Source: Stramonita haemastoma | Taxonomy: Eukaryota > Mollusca > Gastropoda > Neogastropoda > Muricidae | Reading direction: 5' to 3' | Assembly (NCBI GenBank): GCA_030674155.1 | Contig: CM060318.1 | Coordinates: 76,470,747 to 76,480,746 of the forward strand | Length of the DNA: 10,000 nt | Shown here: piece after piece, positions 1-7,845 of the stretch | How the letters are laid out: every line of letters begins with the position of its first letter | Position numbering within the stretch: the stretch's first letter is position 1 | Position numbers and translations under genes: made by a program | The notes under the pieces: generated by a model | What the model was told of the DNA's origin: nothing | The model's database searches: none | What the model saw: the letters and a program-made list of their open reading frames with translations, nothing else

Positions 1-446
1 CCCCACCACCCCACCCCACCCCACCCTACTCCACCACATCACTCATCCCCCCACGATACATCACATCACTCACACCAAACTACTATATATTCTATCCCCC
101 ACCACTTCCAACAACACCCACCCACCCTATCCCATCCCACCCAACCCCATTGACCCTGCACCACACCATACCACACCATACCACACCCCCACCCCACCAC
201 ATTACACCACACTACACGACTCTACCCCCCACCCCACCTCACCACACACCACACCACACCACACCACACACACCCACCACACACCACCCTACCACAACAC
301 CACCATACCACACCACACACCACACCACACACACACCACACCCAAACCCCACACCAACCACCACACCACCACCACACACCCCACCCCTACCCCACCCCAC
401 CCCTACCCCACTCCACCCCTACCCCACTGTACACCACACAACAGAG
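1..446. repeat. C/A-rich low-complexity tract
   Basis: Imperfect CCACA, ACCCC and CACACCATAC units with almost no G. It begins in runs of CCACCCC, passes through a CACAC-rich middle and ends in CCCCTACCCCA units at about 381-427. It lies immediately downstream of exon 5 on the transcribed strand, so it would be intronic. The plus-strand open frame through it (His/Thr/Pro) follows from composition and has no support as a gene. The minus strand carries closely spaced G runs. Confidence 0.85.
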
Positions 447-452
447 ACTGAC

Positions 453-628
453 CAAACAAGAGCCCCCAGATTCCGAGGCGAGGCAGAGGGTTTTGAGTTT
501 GGGCTCTGCCCGCACAATGGCCACAGCCTCGGTGTGGAACTGACCGTCCTCTCTGATCACCGCCGTGCAGCAGGGGTCACCCACCTTCTTCGTGATGGGC
601 AGCTTGGTCAGTGTGCCCGTGTACTTCA
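453..628 (-). CDS. Exon 5: C-terminal part of S1 protease-like domain
   Basis: A 176-base GC-rich block. The acceptor reads TCCAG at 633-629, preceded by a T-rich stretch. The TG at 628-627 completes a Met codon with the A left by the previous exon. It encodes 58 further residues, from KYTGTLTKLPI to the end TLCLASESGGSCL. Two alignments of the end are possible. I favour matching CLASESGGSC to the Cys182-to-Cys191 segment of trypsins (CAG...GGKDSC). The donor GTCAGT (452-447) would then cut in phase 0 just before residue 193, where the trypsin and kallikrein genes have their last intron, and the GDSGG exon would lie outside the window. Alternatively ESGG is itself a degenerate GDSGG. The CC pair in GDPCCTAV could supply Cys157/Cys168-type disulphides. 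The donor is only moderately strong. Confidence 0.75.
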
Positions 629-639
629 CTGGACAGTTG

Positions 640-805
640 GAAAAACAATTATTTATTTATTTGTTATTTATTTATGTATTTTTGAGGAAAAAGTAGTGAG
701 GAAAGACAAGTGCAGGTACCAACTTCTCAATCATTTTGAACATGACTTATCAAAGATTAAAAAAAAAAGAAATAAAAATAAATTCTAGGGAATAATGTCT
801 TTCAG
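640..805. other. AT-rich intron segment with TTTA and poly-A runs
   Basis: Holds ATTT/TTTA units at about 648-680 and an A-rich run at about 757-782. It lies between the exon 5 acceptor and repeat A. No gene is seen. Confidence 0.6.
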
Positions 806-987
806 TTATTTATTTATTTATTCTTTTACATCGAGGATAATGGAATAAGCACTCATGTGCTTTTTTTATATTTTTTTAATAGATCTAGTCCCTGCGTATA
901 TGCAGTCTTCTTTGTAAATATTGTCATCTGTTCCCACTGGCACACAATGGACTACTCTTACGAAAGGTGGAACAGGATTTAACGTGT
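806..987 (+). repeat. Dispersed repeat A, copy 1
   Basis: Begins with ATTTATTTATTT and then ATCGAGGATAATGGAATAAG. It continues through CATCTGTTCCCACTGG and CACACAATGG to GATTTAACGT. The same ordered blocks recur in the same orientation at 4343-4532, with point differences and small indels. This copy diverges from copy 2 after about 987. It looks like an old interspersed element with no visible coding capacity or terminal repeats. The family is not identified. Confidence 0.7.
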
Positions 988-1249
988 AACAATGGATTTA
1001 TTAATGGAGTGCGATAGACGCTCGAACATCTGGACTGGCCAAGACTGTCTTACAGTGAACAGTAAGGGGAGGGAGACGAGGAGACAGACAGAGGAAACGA
1101 TAGGAAGACAACATCAGAGAGTGGACGGGCCTTGGGTGAACGATCGGCTAGGGAGGGCGGAGGACCGTGGGGAGTGGAGGAAGCTGGTTCCAAAGTCTTC
1201 AGTGGTGCCCCCACGGTCCGCGGGACTAATGGACAGGTAAAAATGAAGG
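988..1249. other. Intronic DNA, no gene recognised
   Basis: Mixed sequence with a purine-rich part (about 1062-1100). Short open frames occur on both strands but none shows a recognisable domain, splice context or codon bias. It may be the remaining part of either neighbouring repeat. Confidence 0.5.
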
Positions 1250-1530
1250 TGACATACGCTATAGCCGAGTGGTTAAGACCATGCATTCGATTTCAATCCC
1301 GTGTGTTCACAATGTCGTGGGTTTAAATCTCGGCAGAGGGTCTGGTGAATCAAGGGTAGGGATTTTTTCACAGTCTCCCATGTCAACTTTAAGTCCATAC
1401 CTGCTCGTGCATTCTTTCCTTTGGTGTATATACACATGCTGGATGTCAAACATGTACGTTAAAGTTTTCGTAATTCAAGTCAGCGTTTGGTGGGTTGGGG
1501 AAACTCGACATGAATCCTGCACAAAAATAT
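1250..1530 (+). mobile_element. tRNA-derived SINE
   Basis: The head carries a near-perfect RNA polymerase III A box, TAGCCGAGTGG at 1262-1272 followed by TTAAGAC. It also carries a degenerate B box, GGTTTAAATCTC at 1320-1331. The 58-base spacing and the GCCGAGTGGTTAAG core resemble a type II (Ser/Leu) tRNA with a long variable arm. The body (about 1332-1530) includes CAGTCTCCCATGTCAAC, ACATGTACGTTAAAG and GTCAGCGTTTGGTGGGTT. These resemble SINE bodies I recall from mollusc genomes. That memory is not a database match. The decayed B box suggests an inactive copy. The 3' end is placed where this resemblance stops. Confidence 0.7.
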
Positions 1531-2543
1531 TCTGGAGTCGGAAAGTGTGGGCTGAGGCCAGCAAACAGACCTCCTGTAGAGTGAAAAGCTCAGGAGAAGA
1601 CCAGGCACTACGCCTTCCACACTATAAGGGAGTGCATAAAAAAGGTAAAGATTAGGGAGTGTTTCAACTCACGATATTCGCTTTCATGTTTTGTGCCCTG
1701 TCTCTAAACCTAGAGATACTAAGACTATTATGATAATAGTTCTTTATGTCAAAACCCATTGTCCTGATGCTGTATAGCAGTAAAATAGTTTGAACAAATT
1801 CATCTGCCAACAGTGCATGAAAAAATGCAGGAGACGTTGCTGGTTTGCACACCCAGAACTTGGTGAGGAATGACGGCCTTCTGGTTACACTTTTACGTCC
1901 TCCGATAGAACTAACGCTTCAACCTTTTAGAGGTTTCCATTAACATTTTCTTAACCACTTCGACAGTCATTACAGCTGGGCCTAACAAATGGACACACAT
2001 CAATATTTTCTGCTGATTTCTTGATTGGCGGCTGTTTTATCTATTTCCGATGAAAATTGTGCCTCCTTTCTGATCCCTGTTAAAATTCTTACCTGTAGCT
2101 GATACAGACCACTTTCAAGAACATCAGTCAACGGCGAAAGCTAAAACATAGTTTTTTCGTCAATTTTGTTTTCATTTTTGTCACAAAATTTTGTTCTTAA
2201 TCTTGAATATTTTTATTCTCATAAAGTATGGAAATACACGAAGAACCATTCAGAGCTAAGAGTAGTTTACAGGATGCAGCCAACTTTCTTTGAACTGTTC
2301 TTGATTAAAAAAAACCCAAACAAACCAACAAACTGCAATATATATTAAGTTAGCCAGAATCCTAGTTATGTGTCAGAGGCTTCGCACGACTTTTACCTCC
2401 TGCCAGTCTGTCACTAAAGTTGTGTTATGCCGTCAGCGAAACCCACATTCCAAAATGAAAACCACATGCCTTTCTTTCATCTTCCAACCCACAGCGTTAT
2501 CTGAACAGTGCCCTAGCCTCCCATCACCCTCAGTACCACTCAC
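1531..2543. other. Intron sequence, nothing recognised
   Basis: About 1 kb of AT-rich single-copy-looking DNA between the SINE and exon 4. A poly-A/CAAAC run lies at about 2306-2335. Short open frames here lack domain signatures and splice support. No second coding exon could be justified. Confidence 0.55.
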
Positions 2544-2708
2544 TGGATGTCGCAGTCGTGACGCCATAGCCGGCCAGATGGCACTTGTCGAAGGAGACCC
2601 TGCCCTTCATGGAGGTGTCGTTGTACACACAGGCCACAGTGTTGCAGGAGCCGCCAGTGATGGCTGTGGCCAGCTCCACTGTCACCGTGCCGTCCTCGTT
2701 AGACTTGT
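2544..2708 (-). CDS. Exon 4: S1 domain, Asp102 region to GYG
   Basis: A 165-base block with a good acceptor (TTTTGCAG, ending at 2709) and a strong donor (A then GTGAGT at 2543-2538). The AC at 2708-2707 plus T from exon 3 makes Tyr; 54 codons follow and one A is left over. The protein runs KSNEDGTVTVELATAI, then GGSCNTVACVYND, then KCHLAGYGVTTATS. The last part matches the C-x-x-x-GWG strand of trypsins, with Tyr for Trp. The segment aligned with DIALLKL of active enzymes is GTVTVEL, so Asp102 appears to be Gly or Thr. The neighbouring Asp of EDG could only align if a one-residue gap is allowed. The Cys pair SCNTVAC is extra; one could correspond to Cys122, which tethers the propeptide in chymotrypsin-type enzymes. 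Codons mostly end in G or C, unlike the flanking introns. Confidence 0.8.
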
Positions 2709-2861
2709 CTGCAAAACATTCGGGTGAGGAAAAATGGCGAGAATTTATTTTATGGGAGAAAATGATGATTTGGGTGAATATTTGGGTTACAAATTGCGAT
2801 GGAAGCCTCTTAAAAACTTAGTAATATCGAAAATGAAGTAGATGGAAAGTAGTTAGGAAGG

Positions 2862-3080
2862 TAAGTATTGGTAAAGGTTTCTCATGACTTATGCAGTCGT
2901 TGGGGAACGAAGTGTCAGAGACCTCAGCTTCTATGAAGTCCAGCAGCTTGAATGTGGCGTTCATCCCCTCTCCTTCACTGCTTTACCTTCCCTGTCCCTA
3001 AAGAGAACAGATACCCATTTACAGCTGGGTGAACTGGGGGACTGTTCTGCAGGCAAGGTGCAGGAAGGGTAACCCGTCTG
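2862..3080 (+). repeat. Dispersed repeat C, copy 1
   Basis: Contains the ordered blocks GGGGAACGAAGTGTCAGAGA, CTTGAATGTGGCG, TCACTGCTTTACCTTCC and ACCCATTTACAGCTGGGTGA. The same order occurs inverted at 4785-4965 and directly at 5861-6040. It lies in the intron between exons 3 and 4. It holds a self-complementary CAGCTG within ACAGCTGGGT. No coding capacity is seen, and the family is not named. Confidence 0.7.
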
Positions 3081-3433
3081 CGAGGTAACCGCGCTCGATG
3101 CTGCTTAACCTCAGCGAGGGGAAAGGGGGTGTTCTGACCACTGAGATGTCCCGTTACGATGTGGAGTATTAAGATAGTGTTGATAGTAATAGAAAAAAGG
3201 AACCGATGAGAAATGGATGGTAATAAAAGCGATGACAAGGCAATGATTGGTGACAGCAACTGATGTCACACTCAACAGCTTGGAATTAAGTAGGCATGAG
3301 ATGAACAGTTTAGGTGATATCGTTGACTTCAAATGAGCTATCCCTAGCAAGTCTTGGGAAGCGTTGGCGAAATCCATTCAGGTTACAAGTCAAAGAAAGC
3401 TTGGTGACACAAACAAAGATGACAAACCAATGG
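3081..3433. other. Intron sequence, possibly decayed minisatellite
   Basis: Scattered GATGACA, AATGATTGG and TGATGTCAC words resemble the units of the minisatellite that follows, but no regular period can be followed. No coding exon is supported. Confidence 0.45.
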
Positions 3434-3690
3434 AACATTGTTGGCATCAACAGCAATGATGAGTTACAGGACCATTGATAACGTCAGAAGAAATGACAAG
3501 ATAAAGATACATTGATGACGTCAATAGAAATGACATAATAAAGGGATATGGTTGATCAAAATGATAAATACTGGGGCATTGCGATCAATAGAACTGACAA
3601 ACTTCTTGGGCATTGCCATCAATAGACATGACGAAAGACGGGATAATTAATGACATCAAGAAGAATTATAAGAGATGGGGACATCAATGA
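3434..3690. repeat. Degenerate minisatellite, unit about 34-38 bases
   Basis: Words of the form CATTG..G.CATCAATAG recur at about 3434, 3471, 3509, 3576 and 3610, with AAATGACA between them. Spacings are 37, 38, 67 (about two units) and 34. Copies differ at many positions, so the array is old. Confidence 0.6.
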
Positions 3691-3694
3691 CGCC

Positions 3695-3733
3695 AGAGAG
3701 AGAGAGAGAGCGAGAGCGAGAGCGAGAGAGAGC

Positions 3734-3786
<53 letters not shown>
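3695..3786. repeat. GA microsatellite
   Basis: Nearly pure GA dinucleotides with several CGAG interruptions in the first half. In transcript sense this is a CT/UC run in the intron just after exon 3. Confidence 0.95.
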
Positions 3787-3825
<39 letters not shown>

Positions 3826-3863
3826 CCAACCAGCCAGCCAGCCAGACAGACAGAGACACAGGC
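3787..3863. repeat. GACA/GCCA tetranucleotide microsatellite
   Basis: About nine GACA units, then CAGCCAGC-type units, then GACAGA again. It directly continues the GA run and ends about 9 bases from the exon 3 donor. Confidence 0.92.
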
Positions 3864-3877
3864 AGACATTAAGTTAC

Positions 3878-3978
3878 ATTTGTAATCAGAAGTACTGGCG
3901 ATGTGAACTTTCTGGGCTCCGTCTTGGGCATGCACTGTGAAGGTGATCTTCGCTTTTGATCCATCCGGCAATGGGTAC
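3878..3978 (-). CDS. Exon 3: S1 domain, segment between His57 and Asp102 positions
   Basis: A 101-base block carrying one base, 33 codons and one base. The acceptor is ATACAG ending at 3979, only a few bases from a long TG run (CA on the plus strand). The donor is GTAACT at 3877-3872. The protein begins YPLPDGSKAKITFTV, continues HAQDGAQKVHIA and ends STSDYK. The last part fits the KVxxIxxHPxY strand that precedes Asp102 in trypsins, without the His-Pro. The length is not divisible by three, so skipping it would break the frame. The main support is that its phases match both neighbouring exons exactly (GA+G and T+AC). Taken alone the block would be easy to miss, and its acceptor is weak. Confidence 0.7.
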
Positions 3979-3984
3979 CTGTAT

Positions 3985-4002
3985 CACACACACACACACA
4001 CA

Positions 4003-4070
<68 letters not shown>

Positions 4071-4151
4071 ACACACACGCACGCACACACACACGCACAC
4101 ACACACATACACACACATACACATACACACGCATACACACGCATACACACA
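3985..4151. repeat. Long CA microsatellite beside an acceptor
   Basis: About 165 bases of CA with CAT, CGCA and one CC interruption. On the transcribed strand it is a TG run that ends within six bases of the exon 3 acceptor AG. It therefore occupies the position of the polypyrimidine tract. Confidence 0.95.
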
Positions 4152-4342
4152 TATTCTTTTAGTTTGCCTTACATAACATAAATAATCTTATGCCATTAGA
4201 TCGCAAAGTGATTCCGAATGATCACAGCGAGATGAAACCCTATCCGTTGGATACAAGAGACAGTCTCAGCCAGGAAGGTTTTTGTGATGATCTTCGCTCG
4301 TCACAGTGTGACTGACATTGTTGAGTGATTGCCTCGTGATCA

Positions 4343-4590
4343 GATTTATTTAATTATCTATTTATCTGACTATTTTTTAAATTTTTATATCGAGGATAAT
4401 GAAATAAGCACTCGTGTGGTTTTTCTACATCCAGTCCCCGTGTGTATGCAGTTTTGTAAGTTTTTCATCTGTTCCCACCGGCACACAAGGGCCAACTCTA
4501 TCGAAAAGCGAAACATGATTTAACGTATGCGCAGGATGTTCTGCGTGCGTTCGCACACGGGGCCTCGGTTTATAGTCTCATCCGAAGATC
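4343..4590 (+). repeat. Dispersed repeat A, copy 2
   Basis: Shares with copy 1 the blocks ATCGAGGATAATG, AATAAGCACTC, CATCTGTTCCCAC and CACACAAGG. It extends further, through GCGCAGGATGTTCTGCGTGC and TCGCACACGGGG to about TAGTCTCATCCGAAG. The extra 3' part suggests that copy 1 is truncated or recombined. The exact right end is uncertain. Confidence 0.65.
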
Positions 4591-4784
4591 ACTCCGCAAG
4601 AAGGAGAAATATATTTTGGTAAACTTTGTGATGCTTGAAGTGATTGCTCAAGTCCACATACGAAGGTTGAGATTCAGAGGCTGATTTCAGATAGCTAGCG
4701 CTAACAGCAAATTTAAAGTGACGAGATAGGTCATTGTTCAGGGTACTTGATCTCCCAAAGCTAAGATGAAGTGTTGAGACTGGT
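4591..4784. other. Intron sequence, nothing recognised
   Basis: AT-rich DNA between two dispersed repeats. No splice-supported coding block is seen. Confidence 0.4.
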
Positions 4785-5071
<287 letters not shown>

Positions 5072-5127
5072 CACACACACACACACAAACACACCATACG
5101 CACACACCTACAAACACCTACGCATCT
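5072..5127. repeat. Short CA-rich tract
   Basis: A CA run followed by ACAAACAC and CACACCTAC variants, joined to the CT run. Confidence 0.8.
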
Positions 5128-5197
5128 TCCCTCTGTCCTCTCCCACATTCTTGCTCCCTCCCCACTAGCCCACCTTTTCTATACATACACTACTCAC

Positions 5198-5402
5198 TCT
5201 TTCCCGGCCTGGGCAGCATAGAAGTTGCTGCATCCCATAGGCACCACCATGGAGGTGGGGGAGACCAGCACCCCGCTACAGGTGATGGCCCCCGTGCTGT
5301 CCTCCACAATCGCCACAACCCCGGGGTGGTCACAGGCGCTCTCCTTGCTGCTGCCGCCCACGGACCGCTTCGTGCGGCTGGGGGCAGATCCCTTGGGGCA
5401 CA
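5198..5402 (-). CDS. Exon 2: propeptide/cleavage site and His57-region of S1-like domain
   Basis: A 205-base GC-rich block. The acceptor is GGGTTTCAG ending at 5403 and the donor is a strong GTGAGT at 5197-5192. The TG at 5402-5401 joins a T from the upstream exon to make Leu. The protein begins CPKGSAPSRTKRSVGG: a Cys, a basic RTKR site of the R-x-K-R type used by furin-like proteases, and SVGG where active S1 enzymes have IVGG. Next come ACDHPGVVAIVED and CSGVLVSPTSMVVPMGC. The last segment has the same 17-residue spacing as trypsin Cys42 to Cys58 (CGGSLI...AAHC), but the residue before the final Cys is Gly, not His. The catalytic His is therefore lost and Ile16 is Ser. It ends in phase 2 after AQAGK. 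The loss of His at correct spacing argues for a serine protease homologue rather than an enzyme. Confidence 0.85.
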
Positions 5403-5457
5403 CTGAAACCCGGGAGACAGACTGATTCATTGACCACTTCAGTGACTGTTGTTGAAT

Positions 5458-5545
5458 TGTTCCTAGAGGTCAGACCATGTTTCACGTTTCCAGTTAGTTA
5501 CGTTTGATGATTTGTATCTATATACCTCTCCTGGCATTTCGAAAC
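5458..5545 (+). repeat. Local direct duplication, left copy
   Basis: Starts TGTTCCTAGAGGTCAGACCA and continues TGTTTCACGTTTCCAGTTAG. It ends near CCTGGCATTTCGAAA. It matches 5672-5765 in the same orientation, with substitutions and small indels. Confidence 0.7.
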
Positions 5546-5671
5546 ACATACACAACGGCTGAGAATATTGACAAAACCGCATGCACAAGGGGACTACATG
5601 CAAAAAAGTGCACGAGTGCGGGCAATCCTCAAAATGAATGAATGAAAGAATAAATAAAGAATATTAATTTT

Positions 5672-5765
5672 GTTCCTAAAGGTCAGACCATGTTTCATGT
5701 TTTCAGTTAAGTTACGTGCGATGATTCGTAACACTGTAATGTTCCTTTCCTGAGATTTTGAAATA
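5672..5765 (+). repeat. Local direct duplication, right copy
   Basis: Starts TGTTCCTAAAGGTCAGACCA and continues TGTTTCATGTTTTCAGTTAA. It ends near CCTGAGATTTTGAAA. The offset from the left copy is about 214 bases. A GAATGAATGAAAG run lies between the copies. Confidence 0.7.
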
Positions 5766-5860
5766 AATCGTCCTTTTCCTTGCCTTGCTAATTTTTGTGT
5801 GTGCTATGGTCGTCATGGGTCCACTTGCTTTCGCTGTCAAAGAAATCATATCTGTATAAA

Positions 5861-6040
5861 AGGTAAGGTAAAGGTGTCCCATAACCTAGGTGGTCACTGG
5901 GGAGCGAGGTAGTAGAGACCTCAGCTTCTGAAGGGGCCAGCATATTGAGGGCGGCGCTATCTCCTCTCCCTCACTGCTTTACTTTTCTTGTCCCAAAGAG
6001 ATGGGCTCCACCTATTCCATTTGATCAAGTCACTGCTTGA
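5861..6040 (+). repeat. Dispersed repeat C, copy 3
   Basis: Contains GGTCACTGGGGAGCGAGG, CAGAGACC-like GTAGAGACCTCAGC, CCAGCATATTGAGGGCGGCG and TCACTGCTTTAC, in the order seen in copies 1 and 2. It diverges after about 6005. The body is followed by the AGTC array. Confidence 0.7.
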
Positions 6041-6083
6041 AACTTTCGATATGCCCCCCGACTCCTTAGGGAGTTAGAAATTT

Positions 6084-6394
6084 AGTCAGTCAGTCAGTCA
6101 GTCAGTCAGTCAGTCATCAGTCAGCCAGCCACCAGCCAGCCAGCCAGCCATAGTCAGTCAGTCAGTCAGTCAGTCAGCCAGCCAGCCAGCCATAGTCAGT
6201 CAGTCAGTCAGTCAGTCAGTCAGCCAGCCAGCCAGCCAGCCATAGTCAGTCAGTCAGTCAGTCAGTCAGTCAGTCAGTCAGTCAGCCAGCCAGCCAGCCA
6301 GCCATAGTCAGTCAGTCAGTCAGTCAGTCAGTCAGTCAGTCAGTCAGTCAGTCACCGCCAGCCATAGTCAGTCAGTCAGTCAGTCAGTTAGTCA
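6084..6394. repeat. Compound AGTC/AGCC higher-order microsatellite
   Basis: Runs of AGTC alternate with runs of AGCC. The junction word CATAG restarts each block at 6149, 6191, 6241, 6303 and 6363, giving blocks of 42, 50, 62 and 60 bases. Each block is CATAG, then several GTCA units, then several GCCA units. Confidence 0.93.
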
Positions 6395-6464
6395 AATGCT
6401 TATGATTACATAATAGGGTATACCTTTGGTTGATATATGCAGAATTCATTACGTAAATGCTCAC

Positions 6465-6702
6465 ACTAGCACGTGCATACATGCATGCACTCGAAAGCAT
6501 GTATGCATAGAAACACACACAAACAAATACGCATGCACGCAGGCACACAGACATACGTACACAAACACACACACGCACTCACACACATACCTACACGCAC
6601 ATACACACACGCACTCACACACGCACGCACACACGCATACACACACACACACACATCTGCACAGATGCGTGGACTCGGATGCATACGTATATACACGCAC
6701 AT

Positions 6703-6786
<84 letters not shown>
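6465..6786. repeat. CA-rich tract, imperfect then pure
   Basis: Interrupted CA/CGCA/CATA sequence to about 6700, then a nearly pure CA run to 6786 with one CCA interruption. It lies in the intron between exons 1 and 2. Open frames through it have no gene support. Confidence 0.93.
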
Positions 6787-6790
<4 letters not shown>

Positions 6791-6943
6791 CCTCAAACCA
6801 ACCAGCCAACCAAACTGTAAACGCACCACCACAAAACAAAACCTTATATAAAAAAACCCCACCCACCCAAAAAATTCTCCCCCTCCGAAAGCCCCCCCCC
6901 CTCTCCACCTAGAAAAGTAGAAACAAACAACTGAAAACGATGT
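6787..6943. other. C/A-rich intron start with poly-C run
   Basis: Contains CCAACCAGCCAACC, a CCACCC stretch, an AAAAAA run and a nine-base C run near 6892-6901. It lies immediately downstream of the exon 1 donor in transcript sense. Nothing coding is recognised. Confidence 0.5.
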
Positions 6944-6951
6944 TTACTTAC

Positions 6952-7845
6952 AGGGTGCAGGCGTTGTTGTACCCAGAGTTGTAGACTGCGTTGTTGTGGT
7001 GGGGGTTGTTGTTGTAGTGGGTGTTGTTGTTGTAGTGGGTGTTGTTGTTGTAGTGGGTGTTGTGGTGGTTGTGGGTGTTGTTGTGGTGGTGGGTGTTGTT
7101 GTAGTGGTGGTGGGTGTTGTTGTGGGTGGTGGTGGGTGTAGTTGTTGTTGTAGTGGGTGTTGTTGTGGTGGTGGTGGGTGTTGTTGTTGTTGTAGTGGGT
7201 GTTGTTGTGGTGGTGGTGGGTGTTGTTGTAGTTGTAGTGGGTGTTGTTGTGGTGGTGGTGGGTGTTGTTGTTGTTGTTGTGGTGGGTGTTGTTGTTGTAG
7301 TGGGTGTTGTTGTTGTAGTGGGTGTTGTGGTGGTGGTGGGTGTTGTTGTTGTTGTGTGGTGGGTGTTTGTTGTGGTGGTGGTGGGTGTTGTTGTTGTGGT
7401 GGTGAGTGTTGTTGTTGTAGTGGGTGTTGTGGTTGTGGTGGGTGTTGTTGTTGTGGTGGTGGTGTTGTTGTTGTGGTGGTGGTGTTGTGGTGGTGGGTGT
7501 TGTTGTGTAGTGGGTGTTGTTGTTGTAGTGGTGTGTGTGTGGTGGTGGTGGGTGTTGTTGCGGTGGTGGGTGTTGTTGTGGTGGTGGGTGTTGTGTGTGG
7601 TGGGTGTTGTGGTGGTGGTGGTGGTGGGTGTTGTGGGTGTAGTGGGTGTTGTTGGTGTTGTGGTGTAGTGGGTGTTGTTGGTGTTGTGGGTGTAGTGGTG
7701 TTGTTGGTGTGTGGTGTAGTGGTGTGTGGTGTTGTGGTGTATGGGTGTTGTTGTTTGTGGGTGTATGGGGGATGTTTGGTGTTGTGGGTGTAGTAGGGTT
7801 GTTGGTGTAGTGGGTGTAGTGGTGGTGGGTGTTGTTGTTGTGTGG
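6952..7845 (-). CDS. Exon 1 (3' part): Thr/Pro-rich mucin-like repeat region, partial
   Basis: The donor is very strong (GTAAGTAA at 6951-6944) and leaves one T, which fits exon 2. Reading back from it in this frame gives LGTTTPAP, QSTT and then Pro separated by runs of Thr. The units are 18, 21 or 24 bases, that is one Pro plus five, six or seven Thr. Such Thr/Pro arrays are typical of mucin-type O-glycosylated linkers in secreted or surface proteins. The Thr frame is exact from 6952 to about 7123. An extra G at 7124-7126 then shifts it, after which the units are again regular to about 7345. Further one-base changes follow, near 7355, 7367, 7460 and 7485. No stop occurs in the minus-strand Thr register of these blocks, but the register itself moves. 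No 5' end, start codon or signal peptide can be placed. The right limit given here is where a non-repeat interruption begins. Confidence 0.6.

Noticed and set aside
150..788. His/Thr/Pro-rich plus-strand open frame
   Set aside because: It follows from C/A-rich low-complexity sequence and then runs antisense through exon 5 into AT-rich intron. No start context, domain or splice logic supports it.
992..1286. Short open frames on both strands between repeat A and the SINE
   Set aside because: They overlap each other, have no recognisable domain and no phase-compatible splice borders with the gene model.
1250..1345. Functional tRNA gene
   Set aside because: The A box is good, but the B box is degenerate, no convincing acceptor stem pairs, and a SINE body follows directly.
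3650..4176. Arg/Glu-, Ser/Leu-, Cys/Val- and Thr/His-repeat open frames over GA and CA tracts
   Set aside because: Dinucleotide repeats are open in several frames by composition. Only the 101-base block at 3878-3978 has splice-phase support.
6084..6394. CRISPR array
   Set aside because: The regular blocks are nested tetranucleotide slippage with no unique spacers, and the context is eukaryotic intron.
6976..6984. Splice acceptor (GCAG) close to the exon 1 donor
   Set aside because: It would leave a 30-base exon. There is no pyrimidine tract upstream, and the Thr-rich frame continues smoothly across it.
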